Source of the DNA: Anaerolineales bacterium
Lineage (GTDB): Bacteria > Chloroflexota > Anaerolineae > 4572-78 > J111
DNA: 64,000 nt
Direction of reading: 5' to 3'
NCBI GenBank assembly: GCA_015075185.1
Contig: JABTUW010000002.1
Span: 1,364,001 to 1,428,000 of the forward strand
In this document: positions 56,869 through 64,000 of the stretch, piece by piece
Position numbering within the stretch: the stretch's first letter is position 1
Layout: each line of letters begins with the position of its first letter
Program-made: the position numbers and the translations under genes
Notes under the pieces: generated by a model
What the model was told of the DNA's origin: nothing
The model's input: only the letters and a program-made list of their open reading frames with translations
Database searches by the model: none

Positions 56869-59310
56869 TTAAGTAATCAGCGTGATGAGCTGGATGACTT
56901 GATCTCTACCCCTGATGGCAATCAACTCCTGCCCTTTTTGGGCGCGGCCCAGTTTGGGCAGCGACTTGGCAAAGATGGTCTTGTTATTGCCCTTTTGCGA
57001 CAGCAGCATGACCCGATCCGCGCCTTTGACGGTGGCGGCGGCAGCGAGACTGTCCCCGGCGGCCAGTTTCAGGGCCATGACTCCCTGGCCGTGGCGGCCC
57101 TGCTTGGGAAACTCGCTCAGCTCGGTCCGTTTGCCCACGCCCTGCCGGGTAACGAGAGCGACATCACCCCGGGCCTTGACCAGACCCGCGCCGACTAACA
57201 GGTCGTTGCCGCCCAATTTCATGCCCATTACCCCGGCTGCCGGCAGGCCCATGGGGCGGACCTCTTCTTCGGCAAAGCGAATGGCCTGGCCCTGGGCGCT
57301 GACCAAAAATAGTTCGCCTTTGCCTGGCGTGGCAAAGGTGGTCAGCAGGCGGTCGCCCTTGTCCAGTCCGATAACCACGGCTTCGCTCCCGCGCACCGCC
57401 TCCAAATCGCTCAACAAAACTCGCTTGACCTTGCCCTGCTGGGTGACTAGGCAAACGTAGCCTGACTTTTCCTCAGCATTACTCAGGGCCAGACCGGCTA
57501 CAATCGGCTGCACCCGCCCCGAACTGAATTCACTCAGGCTGGGGCCGTCGCCCGGCCCGCTGCCGATAGGCATCTGGTGCATCGGAATGATGATGGCCCG
57601 GCCTGCCGCTGTGAACAGGTAGAGGGTGTCGCGGGTATGGGCCGGGACAGCCACAGCCAGCGAATCGGCTTGCTTGCCGCGGGCAGGTTCCAGGCCCTCG
57701 GCGGCAGGCCAGCGGCAGACTCGCCCGCTCTGGCTGACAGCAACCACGACTGCCTGCGCCGGCACTAAATCCCCGGCAGTGACCGGCCGGCCGTTGTTGG
57801 CCGTTTGGTCCACGATGGTCGTCCGGCGAGGGGAGTCGTACTTGGCCTTTAACTCGGACAATTCCTCTTTGATGACCCCCAGAATCTTTTTGGGATTTTT
57901 TAGCAGGTCTTCCAGATACTTGATCCGGGCAAGGACCTCTTTGTACTCGGTTTCGATCTTTTTGCGCTCCAGCGCGGCCAGGCGGCGCAGCGGCATATCA
58001 AGAATGGCCGTAGCCTGGACCTCGCTCAGTTTGAATTTTTTGCGCAGGTTTTCCCTGGCCGTATCCGCCGACTGGGAGCGGCGAATGGTGTCAATCACCT
58101 CGTCCAGGTGAGTCAGGGCCGTGCGCAGCCCTTCCAAAATGTGGGCGCGCTGCCTGGCCTGGTTCAACTCGTACTGGCTGCGGCGGGTGATGACCTGCTG
58201 GCGGTGCTCGATAAAGAGCTGCAAGGCCCGTTTCAACGGCAGCAAGCGCGGCTCCCCTTCGACCAGGGCCAGCATGTTGATGCTGAATGTGCTCTGCAGG
58301 GGAGTCAGCTTGAAGAGCTGCTTCAGTACCTCCATCGGCTCGACGGTCCGGGTCAGCTCGACGACCAGGCGCATGCCCTGCCGGTCCGACTCGTCGCGCA
58401 GGTCGGCCAGCCCCTCGATTTTGCCGTCGCGGGCCAGTTCGGCGATTTTCTCGGCCAGGGCGGATTTGTTGGTTTGGTAGGGCAGCTCGGTGATGACCAG
58501 GCGGTGGCGGTTGCGGCTCATCTCTTCGATGTGGGCTTTGGCCTGGACGGTAATGCGCCCGCGCCCGGCAGCGTAGGCGGTCTTGATCAGGTCGTTTTCG
58601 CCGTCCGGGGACGCCTTTTCCCCGGCGTAGCGGTAGACGATGCCGCCGGTCGGAAAATCCGGCCCCTTGATAAATTTCAGCAAATCATCAATGCCGACAT
58701 CTTTGTTTTTGGCCATCTGCTCCAGCATAAACGTCAAGGCGTCGCAGACCTCGCCCAAGTTATGCGGCGGCACGCTGGTGGCCATTCCGACAGCGATGCC
58801 GGCGGCGCCGTTGACCAGGAAATTGGGCACTTTGGTCGGCAGGACGTCCGGCTCGGTCAGGCTGCCGTCGAAGTTGTCCACAAATTCAACCGTAGCCTTA
58901 TCAATATCGGCCATGATCTCGTTGGCCAGGCTGGCCATGCGGGCTTCGGTGTAGCGCATGGCCGCGGGCGGGTCGCCGTCAATGGAGCCGAAATTGCCCT
59001 GGCCGTCAATCAGCGGGGCGCGCATCGAGAAATCCTGGGCCATGCGCACCATCGCTTCGTAGACCGCCGCGTCGCCGTGGGGATGGTACTTGCCCAGCAC
59101 CTCGCCGACGATGCGGGCGCTCTTTTTGTAAGGCTGGTTGGCCCGCAGCCCCATATCGTGCATGGCGTAGAGGATGCGCCGGTGGACCGGCTTCAACCCG
59201 TCCCGCACGTCCGGCAGCGCCCGCGAAACGATGACGCTCATGGCGTAATCCAGGTACGCTTCCTGCATCTGTTGGTCAATATCTACCCGGCGTACAATTC
59301 CGACTTCCAT
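56869..59310 (-). CDS. gyrA: DNA gyrase/topoisomerase IV subunit A
   Basis: An 813-residue type IIA topoisomerase A subunit that cuts and rejoins DNA. The catalytic Tyr lies in AAMRYTEARMA (residue ~120); PHGDAAVYEAMVRMAQDFSM and the leading YLDYAMSVIVSRALPDVRDG are typical. The C-terminal half is a beta-pinwheel with six repeats; KQGRHGQGVMALK resembles the GyrA box, favouring gyrase over ParC. The ATG at 59310 follows GGAGG by five bases. gyrB is not adjacent. Confidence 0.95.
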   Translation of the reverse strand: MEVGIVRRVDIDQQMQEAYLDYAMSVIVSRALPDVRDGLKPVHRRILYAMHDMGLRANQPYKKSARIVGEVLGKYHPHGDAAVYEAMVRMAQDFSMRAPLIDGQGNFGSIDGDPPAAMRYTEARMASLANEIMADIDKATVEFVDNFDGSLTEPDVLPTKVPNFLVNGAAGIAVGMATSVPPHNLGEVCDALTFMLEQMAKNKDVGIDDLLKFIKGPDFPTGGIVYRYAGEKASPDGENDLIKTAYAAGRGRITVQAKAHIEEMSRNRHRLVITELPYQTNKSALAEKIAELARDGKIEGLADLRDESDRQGMRLVVELTRTVEPMEVLKQLFKLTPLQSTFSINMLALVEGEPRLLPLKRALQLFIEHRQQVITRRSQYELNQARQRAHILEGLRTALTHLDEVIDTIRRSQSADTARENLRKKFKLSEVQATAILDMPLRRLAALERKKIETEYKEVLARIKYLEDLLKNPKKILGVIKEELSELKAKYDSPRRTTIVDQTANNGRPVTAGDLVPAQAVVVAVSQSGRVCRWPAAEGLEPARGKQADSLAVAVPAHTRDTLYLFTAAGRAIIIPMHQMPIGSGPGDGPSLSEFSSGRVQPIVAGLALSNAEEKSGYVCLVTQQGKVKRVLLSDLEAVRGSEAVVIGLDKGDRLLTTFATPGKGELFLVSAQGQAIRFAEEEVRPMGLPAAGVMGMKLGGNDLLVGAGLVKARGDVALVTRQGVGKRTELSEFPKQGRHGQGVMALKLAAGDSLAAAATVKGADRVMLLSQKGNNKTIFAKSLPKLGRAQKGQELIAIRGRDQVIQLITLIT

Positions 59311-59330
59311 AGTAACCTCCACAAGGTGGC

Positions 59331-59410
59331 GAGTAGCAGGGTGCAAAGTAGCAAGGTAGCAGGGTTGCAGAATCTTTTTATGCTACCTTGTTACCTTGCT
59401 ACCTACCCTA
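59331..59410. repeat. Heptad-like AGTAGCA hairpin upstream of gyrA
   Basis: GAGTAGCAGGGTGCAAAGTAGCAAGGTAGCAGG on the left and TGCTACCTTGTTACCTTGCTACCTACCC on the right, in 7- to 8-base words, folding around GCAGAATCTTTTTA. It sits in the gyrA leader. Confidence 0.7.
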
Positions 59411-59574
59411 CATCTGGTACAAGAACATAATTTCTACACAAGATATGCTATTTGAATTATAGACAGTTTGGGGGATAGTGGCAACAAATCTCTCATAATT
59501 TATGGTTTTTAATTGATCGTTCCCAAAGAGCAGGCACGGCATTTGATCATTTCTCACCCTCCCAACTCGATGCT

Positions 59575-60288
59575 TCAGCGCCGGGCTTTTTGTTCATCTA
59601 GCATTCGATCTCTCCGCAGCGCATCAACCGAATACGGCGGTCCATGCCCCGGATACAACTTCCGCGCCGGAGTATTCAGCAGCCGCGCCCAACTCCGAAA
59701 AACCGCCGCGACGTCGTCGGCGTAGGGCGGGAAGTGGGTGCGAAGAAAAAAGCGGTTGTACCAGGTGTTGGGGCACAGGTCGCCGACAAAGGCAGCGCCG
59801 CTGTCCAGCACGACGCTCATCGAGCCGGGGCTGTGGCCGGGCGTGTACAGAAGCCGCCCATCCAGCCCAAATTCATGCAAGGATTGCTCCTCGTCCCTGA
59901 CGATATATTCGGCGCGGTAGCCGGGGAAGCGGAAAAAGCGGCTCAACCGCTGGCCCGCGCCGCCCAGCAGCCGGGTGATCGGGTACGTTCCCGGCGGGAT
60001 CACGACTCGCCCGGCGGCCAAGTCCGCTGCCTCAGCTTCATGCGCCATCACTTTCGCGCCCGATGCCGCCTGGACCGCCCACAATCCGCCAATATGATCG
60101 TAATGAATATGGGTAATAATAATCAGCCTTATCTCACGCGGCGAAATCTGATACCGTTCGAGCGCCCGGAAAAGCAGGAAGGTCAGGCCGGGATCGCCGG
60201 TATCAATCAAGACGTAGCCGTCTCGCGCCGGAAGCAAGTAGGCGTTAGCAGAGCCGAGGCGAATAAGCAGAGGTGAATGGAGAGGCAT
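59575..60288 (-). CDS. Metallo-beta-lactamase-fold hydrolase
   Basis: A 237-residue MBL-fold protein with the di-metal motif THIHYDHIGG (HXHXDH), further metal ligands in YTPGHSPGSMSVV and AFVGDL, and a late His in YPGHGPPYS. Substrate unknown; glyoxalase II-like or lactonase-like roles are both possible. It starts 9 bases after the DUF503 gene on the same strand. Confidence 0.92.
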   Translation of the reverse strand: MPLHSPLLIRLGSANAYLLPARDGYVLIDTGDPGLTFLLFRALERYQISPREIRLIIITHIHYDHIGGLWAVQAASGAKVMAHEAEAADLAAGRVVIPPGTYPITRLLGGAGQRLSRFFRFPGYRAEYIVRDEEQSLHEFGLDGRLLYTPGHSPGSMSVVLDSGAAFVGDLCPNTWYNRFFLRTHFPPYADDVAAVFRSWARLLNTPARKLYPGHGPPYSVDALRRDRMLDEQKARR

Positions 60289-60297
60289 TTGGCCGAA

Positions 60298-60582
60298 TTA
60301 GATCAGCTCGATTTCGTAATCTACCAGGTCGCAATCCAGCCGGTTGCGCTCAACCCAGAGGGCCACGCGGGTCATTAGGCCGTGGACGTACTCCCGGTCG
60401 TTGGAAACGGTCACAGCGGCCACAACCGCCGATTGCCACGAGTCCAGGCGGTCCACCTCGGCCACCGAGACATTAAACTCATTCCGCAGCCGGGCGATGA
60501 CGCTCTTGATGATCTGCCGCTTGTCCTTGAGCGAGGCCGCGGTGGGAATATTCAATTCAAGGGTACAAACACCAATAACCAT
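60298..60582 (-). CDS. DUF503-family protein
   Basis: A 94-residue protein of the DUF503 family: VIGVCTLELNIPTAASLKDK, RQIIKSVIARLRNEFNVSVA, EVDRLDSWQSAVVAAVTVSN. The family is a small ferredoxin-like fold found in many bacteria, often next to translation or ribosome-binding factor genes; function not established. Confidence 0.92.
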   Translation of the reverse strand: MVIGVCTLELNIPTAASLKDKRQIIKSVIARLRNEFNVSVAEVDRLDSWQSAVVAAVTVSNDREYVHGLMTRVALWVERNRLDCDLVDYEIELI

Positions 60583-60641
60583 CTAGATTTACCTTAGGAG
60601 TGCAGGCCGGTCAAAGCACAGCTTTGACACTCCTCGTCTAT

Positions 60642-62624
60642 TTACGGAGCCAGGTCAATGTAATCCACTTTGAATTGGTCCTCACGTTTGAAGCCAAATT
60701 TCTCTAACAACTCACCGATCAATTCGGCCTTGTGCAGGGCATCCTTGGCCGACCAGGTGCGGCTCTTGATTTCGAGATAAGCGGAGTTCGGTTCCGGTTT
60801 GGAGAGCTGGTCCAGGTTAATGGCCAGGTCGGTCTCTTTGTAGAGGATGTGGCAGCGGCGGCGGTGCTTGCTGACCTCCCGCTCGGTCGCCGGCTTGAAA
60901 TACTCGCGGTAAAAGCGCAAGCTGTGGCTGGCCGAGGCAGTGTAACGGGCCCGGGTCAGCACAATCGAGTTTTCAAACTCTTTTTCACTGCTCGGCCCCA
61001 TCAGAGTCATGGTATAAAAGGTTTCTTTTAATTCCCCGCGCTCGTCACGGACTTCGTCTTCGCGGAAACGCAAGCGCCCGGCTTCTTTATCCTCAAAGAA
61101 AAAGTAGGTGTCATACTGATCGCGGACTGAGGCGCGTTGGATTTCAATCCCGGCACCTTTGAGGACCGCCTCTACATCAATCAATTCCGGCAGCTTAACC
61201 TTAACCTGAATTTCATACGTTTCTTGCGGGATGAAATCGGCGCTGATGGCTAACAGCTTGGATAACAGACTGCCTTCGCGGGCCATGAGAAAGGCATCAA
61301 TGCGCCGGGCAATCCGGCTGGCTTCCTCGGTGATCTCAGCTTCGTCGAGGGTCAGCAGGGTGCGCTGGCGCATCAGAATTTGGCCGTCTACAATAACATC
61401 CCGGACATCGGTGGCTTTGGCGGCGTAGACCAGTTGGGCATAGACTGCCTCGGGATCGCGGGCGAAATGAGGCAGTTGGTGCGTGGCCGTATTGGAGATG
61501 ACGGCAATATCAGCCCGTTTGCCCGGCTCCAGCGAGCCGGTCAGGTGGTCAATGTGCAGCGCCCGCGCGCCTTCACTGGTGGCTAAAGCCCAGGCCGTTT
61601 TGGCCGGCAGCAGGGTTGGATCGCCAAAGACGCCCTTTTGCAGAAAAGCGGCCAGGCGGGTCTCCTCGAACATGTCCAGATCATTGTTGGAAGCCGGCCC
61701 GTCGGTGCCCAGGCCGACATGCAGACCCAGGTTAACCATTTTCTGCACCGGGGCAACGCCGCTGGCTAACTTCAGGTTGCTGCTGGGGCAGTGGGCCACC
61801 CCGGCCCGGTACTGGTGCAGGGTGCGCATTTCACTCTCTTCCACGTGGACGCAGTGGGCGGCGATGACTTTGGCCTTGAATAAGTCGCACTTTTCCACCC
61901 AGGGCACAACGGTCGTGCCGTAGTGCTGGCGGCTGCTCTCCTGCTCCAGGGTAGTTTCGGCCAGGTGGATGTGCAGCGGCACGTCGTATTCGGTGGCCAG
62001 GGCGACGCTGTTGCGCAGCATGTCGGGCGTAGCCGTGTAAGGTGCGTGCGGCCCGACTGCCGGGATAATCAGCGGATGATCCAGCCACTCCTCGATGAAG
62101 CGGCGGCAGTATTCCAGGCTTTCATCGTAGTTGGTGGCATCAGGCGAAGGAAATTTGAGGATAGTCTGGGCCAGCACGGCCCGCATCCCGGCCTCGGCCG
62201 TGGCCCGGGCCACTTCACTCTCATGGTAATACATATCGCAAAAGGTGGTTACTCCGGAGCGGATCATCTCGGCGCATGCCAGTAGCGCCCCGATGTAGCT
62301 AAAGTTGTGATCCACAAATTCCCGTTCCACCGGCATCATGTAGCCGTACAGCCACACGTCGAGGCGCAAGTCATCGGCCAGCCCGCGCAGTAAGGTCATC
62401 GAAGCGTGGGTGTGGGCATTGATCAAGCCGGGACTGATGATGCAGTCCTGGCAGTCTATCACGGTGGCCGCCTCAAAGGCGGCTTCAAGTTCGGCAGCCG
62501 GCCCGACGGCGCTGATGAGATTATCTTTGACGGCCACGGCCCCGCTGGGATAAAGACGCATCTGGCTGTCCATGGTGACCACGTAGCCGTTGGTTAATAG
62601 AATATCTGCCTGTTGTTTTGTCAT
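60642..62624 (-). CDS. Amidohydrolase (MTA/SAH deaminase type) fused to a CYTH domain
   Basis: A 660-residue fusion. Residues ~1-450 are an ATZ/TRZ-type amidohydrolase: metal site HTHASMTLLRG, GPHAPYTATPDM, PLHIHLAETTLEQ, AAHCVHVEESE and GTDGPASNNDLDMFEE, as in 5'-methylthioadenosine/S-adenosylhomocysteine deaminases. Residues ~475-660 form a CYTH (CyaB/thiamine-triphosphatase-like) domain: YEIQVKVKLPELIDVEAVL, RLRFREDEV, CHILYKETDLAINLDQLSK, AYLEIKSRTWS. CYTH enzymes bind triphosphates with a ring of charged residues. I know of no established role for this combination. The ATG at 62624 follows AGGAC. Confidence 0.9.
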   Translation of the reverse strand: MTKQQADILLTNGYVVTMDSQMRLYPSGAVAVKDNLISAVGPAAELEAAFEAATVIDCQDCIISPGLINAHTHASMTLLRGLADDLRLDVWLYGYMMPVEREFVDHNFSYIGALLACAEMIRSGVTTFCDMYYHESEVARATAEAGMRAVLAQTILKFPSPDATNYDESLEYCRRFIEEWLDHPLIIPAVGPHAPYTATPDMLRNSVALATEYDVPLHIHLAETTLEQESSRQHYGTTVVPWVEKCDLFKAKVIAAHCVHVEESEMRTLHQYRAGVAHCPSSNLKLASGVAPVQKMVNLGLHVGLGTDGPASNNDLDMFEETRLAAFLQKGVFGDPTLLPAKTAWALATSEGARALHIDHLTGSLEPGKRADIAVISNTATHQLPHFARDPEAVYAQLVYAAKATDVRDVIVDGQILMRQRTLLTLDEAEITEEASRIARRIDAFLMAREGSLLSKLLAISADFIPQETYEIQVKVKLPELIDVEAVLKGAGIEIQRASVRDQYDTYFFFEDKEAGRLRFREDEVRDERGELKETFYTMTLMGPSSEKEFENSIVLTRARYTASASHSLRFYREYFKPATEREVSKHRRRCHILYKETDLAINLDQLSKPEPNSAYLEIKSRTWSAKDALHKAELIGELLEKFGFKREDQFKVDYIDLAP

Positions 62625-62649
62625 TGAGATTGTCCTGACTTGCAATGCT

Positions 62650-62676
62650 GTGGGACAAACTAACAGTTTGTCCCCC
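62650..62676. repeat. GTGGGACAA palindrome, second copy
   Basis: TGTGGGACAAACT, AAC loop, AGTTTGTCCCCCA. Ten perfect central pairs. Related to the palindrome at 12630, with the words CCCAAAT and TTTATGGTAA after it. Confidence 0.75.
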
Positions 62677-62693
62677 AAATCTTTCTTTATGGT

Positions 62694-62729
62694 AAAAAAC
62701 GAGCCAGGGCAAGGGGCGCCGCTGGCTCG
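62694..62729 (-). terminator. Terminator after the acidic protein gene
   Basis: On the minus strand CGAGCCAG and CTGGCTCG form an eight-pair stem with a 14-base loop, followed by TTTTTT. Confidence 0.8.
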
Positions 62730-62776
62730 GTTGGTTTATACTCGATTGAGGAAGGGGGATTGAAGTTCAATTCGGC

Positions 62777-63061
62777 CTAAAGTCTCCAGTCACGATCATC
62801 GTCTTCGGCCTCCATATCGTCGTCAAGGAAGAGGTCTTCATCTTCGTCATCATCCCAGGCCAGCTCCTCATCTTCTTCTTCGTCGTCAATCAGCTCGTCG
62901 TCCTCCCACTCCTCTTCATCTTCGCCCAGGTCAACCAAATCATCTAACACCTCATAGGTCAGACAACCTTCTTCCGGGTCATAGATGATCTCTTCTGAGG
63001 TGCAAATTTTATCTTCCCAGAAGATGCAATCAGTTGCGCGGCAGATAATTTTTGTGGCCAT
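62777..63061 (-). CDS. Small acidic protein with Cys-rich head
   Basis: A 94-residue protein. The first ~35 residues have four Cys (CRATDCIFWEDKIC and GCLTYE), suggesting metal binding; the remainder is almost only Asp and Glu with a few aromatic residues. The family is not recognised. Similar short acidic-tailed proteins are seen near ribosome-associated or redox genes in Chloroflexota (from memory, not verified). It starts 2 bases after the VKOR gene and is probably co-transcribed with the disulfide-forming pair. Confidence 0.8.
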   Translation of the reverse strand: MATKIICRATDCIFWEDKICTSEEIIYDPEEGCLTYEVLDDLVDLGEDEEEWEDDELIDDEEEDEELAWDDDEDEDLFLDDDMEAEDDDRDWRL

Positions 63062-63063
63062 GC

Positions 63064-63555
63064 TTATCCCTCGGTCATATAGTAAGATTGATTATTGCGT
63101 AAGTTGAATATTGATAGAACGAATATGGCGACCATAATAATCGCCGAGGCGACACACCACCGGCAGATGGCGTAGATCACAAACAACTCGACGTAGGTCA
63201 AATAGGCCGAATATAACACACCTGCCAGTGAAATGCCAAATATGGCTAAGGCCACATAGGGCGACCAGCCCCGGTTGCTGATGGCCGGCTGGCCCTGGCT
63301 GAGCAACAAAACCAGCAGGGCAGCATACGACATTAGCCCCAAAACCGGGAGAGGAATTCCGGCCAAATTGGCATAAACACTGTCTTTGACGGTTTCACAG
63401 CCGGTGGAACCCCCACACGACAGGGTTGCTCCGGGCACGGTGTAGCCCCACATCAAATAAGCCGACACACCCAGTCCGGCGATAGTCAGCACGACCATCA
63501 GTAAAGTCAACCAGTCCAGGCTGATCAACCTCAAACGAGTTGTAATTGTACTCAT
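63064..63555 (-). CDS. Vitamin K epoxide reductase (VKOR)-family protein
   Basis: A 163-residue membrane protein with four to five helices. The loop Cys pair is in LSCGGSTGCETVKDS and the active-site CXXC is CRWC near residue 135; both are needed to pass electrons from DsbA to quinone. PLPVLGLMSYAALLVLLL is typical. It re-oxidises the DsbA-like protein encoded upstream, whose stop overlaps this start by four bases. Confidence 0.93.
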   Translation of the reverse strand: MSTITTRLRLISLDWLTLLMVVLTIAGLGVSAYLMWGYTVPGATLSCGGSTGCETVKDSVYANLAGIPLPVLGLMSYAALLVLLLSQGQPAISNRGWSPYVALAIFGISLAGVLYSAYLTYVELFVIYAICRWCVASAIIMVAIFVLSIFNLRNNQSYYMTEG

Positions 63556-64000
63556 TGTCCAGCTCTAGCTAACTCCTGATCAATTACCCGCTTGAATTCT
63601 TCATAAGGCACGTTGCCCTCAATCCGCTGATTGTTGACAAAGAAGGTCGGGGTGGCGCTAACCCCCTTGTTCCTCGCCGCCTGGCGGGCGCTCTCGACAT
63701 CGGCGCGATGCATCCCGTTGGATAGGCACTGGCTCATTGCATTTTGGTCTAAGCCGGTGCGTCCGGCCAGGTCGGCCAGGTTGCCCTGATTCCAGGCAGT
63801 GCCCTGATTTTCAAACAGGGCGTGCTCGTACTCAAAAAATTTGCCCTGATCCGCCGCACACCAGGCCGCTTCGGCCGCCAACGCCGACTCCGGCCGGCCC
63901 TGATGGAAAGAATGAACGATAAATTTTACCTTACCCGTTTGCATATACTCTGCATCCAGCAGAGGAAATTTCTCGAGCACAAAGTCTCGACAATGCGGTC
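63552..64000 (-). CDS. DsbA-family thiol:disulfide oxidoreductase, N-terminus outside the window
   Basis: The frame enters from the right edge and reads PHCRDFVLEKFPLLDAEYMQ, so the CPHC active site lies at the edge with its first Cys just outside. Downstream features are PESALAAEAAWCAADQGKFF, LFENQGTAWNQGNLADLAG and the cis-Pro region VSATPTFFVNNQRIEG. It forms disulfides in exported proteins together with the VKOR protein encoded next. A GTG at 63980 is inside the domain and not the true start. Partial gene. Confidence 0.92.
   Translation of the reverse strand, partial: PHCRDFVLEKFPLLDAEYMQTGKVKFIVHSFHQGRPESALAAEAAWCAADQGKFFEYEHALFENQGTAWNQGNLADLAGRTGLDQNAMSQCLSNGMHRADVESARQAARNKGVSATPTFFVNNQRIEGNVPYEEFKRVIDQELARAGQ

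Overview
The window reads as a chromosomal segment of a moderately GC-rich bacterium, most likely a Chloroflexota member (Anaerolineae/Caldilineae-like). This is an inference from the mix of families: an ECF sigma factor paired with a DUF5667-type proline/serine-rich protein, PocR-domain regulation, abundant CISM-type molybdoenzymes with multihaem cytochromes, gene pairs coupled by ATGA overlaps, and many intergenic heptad-repeat hairpins. No rRNA, tRNA or CRISPR array was seen.

Layout. 1-8.0 kb: a partial lipoprotein, then scpB - orphan solute-binding protein - rluB - cmk - plsC, a decayed IS630-family element, and glmS. 8.0-12.6 kb (minus strand): a small-thiol/redox cluster (MTH895-type thioredoxin, AbrB-radical SAM-SPASM fusion, two DGC-domain putative zinc proteins, a GcvH-like lipoyl carrier, ArsR) followed by a Crp-family regulator. 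12.6-13.5 kb: gene remnants and a palindromic repeat. 13.6-24.9 kb: a TlpA thioredoxin, a cytochrome b/Rieske/tri-haem c complex, two ECF sigma modules and several redox or zinc-ribbon genes. 25-34 kb: an AEC permease, a double-rhodanese lipoprotein, a Psr/Fdh-type molybdoenzyme operon, a NarL-type two-component system and OsmC. 33.8-45.5 kb: one long plus-strand superoperon (PocR regulator, tri-haem c, two half-size YeeE/YedE transporters, PsrABC-like enzyme, di-haem c, small conserved protein, cytochrome b, a nine-site multihaem c, Rieske, FmdE-like). 45.5-64 kb: an MrfA-like helicase, a CpaE-like ATPase, a glycoside hydrolase, a phosphoesterase, an S23-type protein, a PP2C/RsbW/STAS partner-switch set, gyrA, MBL hydrolase, DUF503, an amidohydrolase-CYTH fusion, and a VKOR-DsbA pair.

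The standout observation is that the second half-size YeeE/YedE transporter (36250-36807) carries an in-frame TGA exactly where the family's conserved CPG-motif cysteine sits. A hairpin follows at the E. coli fdhF SECIS spacing, with U17, G23 and U24 all matching. It is most simply read as a selenocysteine-containing sulfur-compound transporter inside a sulfur/quinone respiratory superoperon.

Regulation visible in the DNA: three Crp-like operators (11769, 31427, 33748) link the DGC/lipoyl cluster, the first molybdoenzyme operon and the OsmC/PocR divergon. Four matching ECF-type promoters (TGTAAC, 16-17 bp, NNTCTAA) precede TlpA, DUF302/FmdB, a DUF2892-type membrane protein and a protein disulfide oxidoreductase, and they surround an ECF sigma/zf-HC2 operon. 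Two sets of 11-bp direct repeats precede the other ECF module and the neighbouring Gln/Gly-rich protein.
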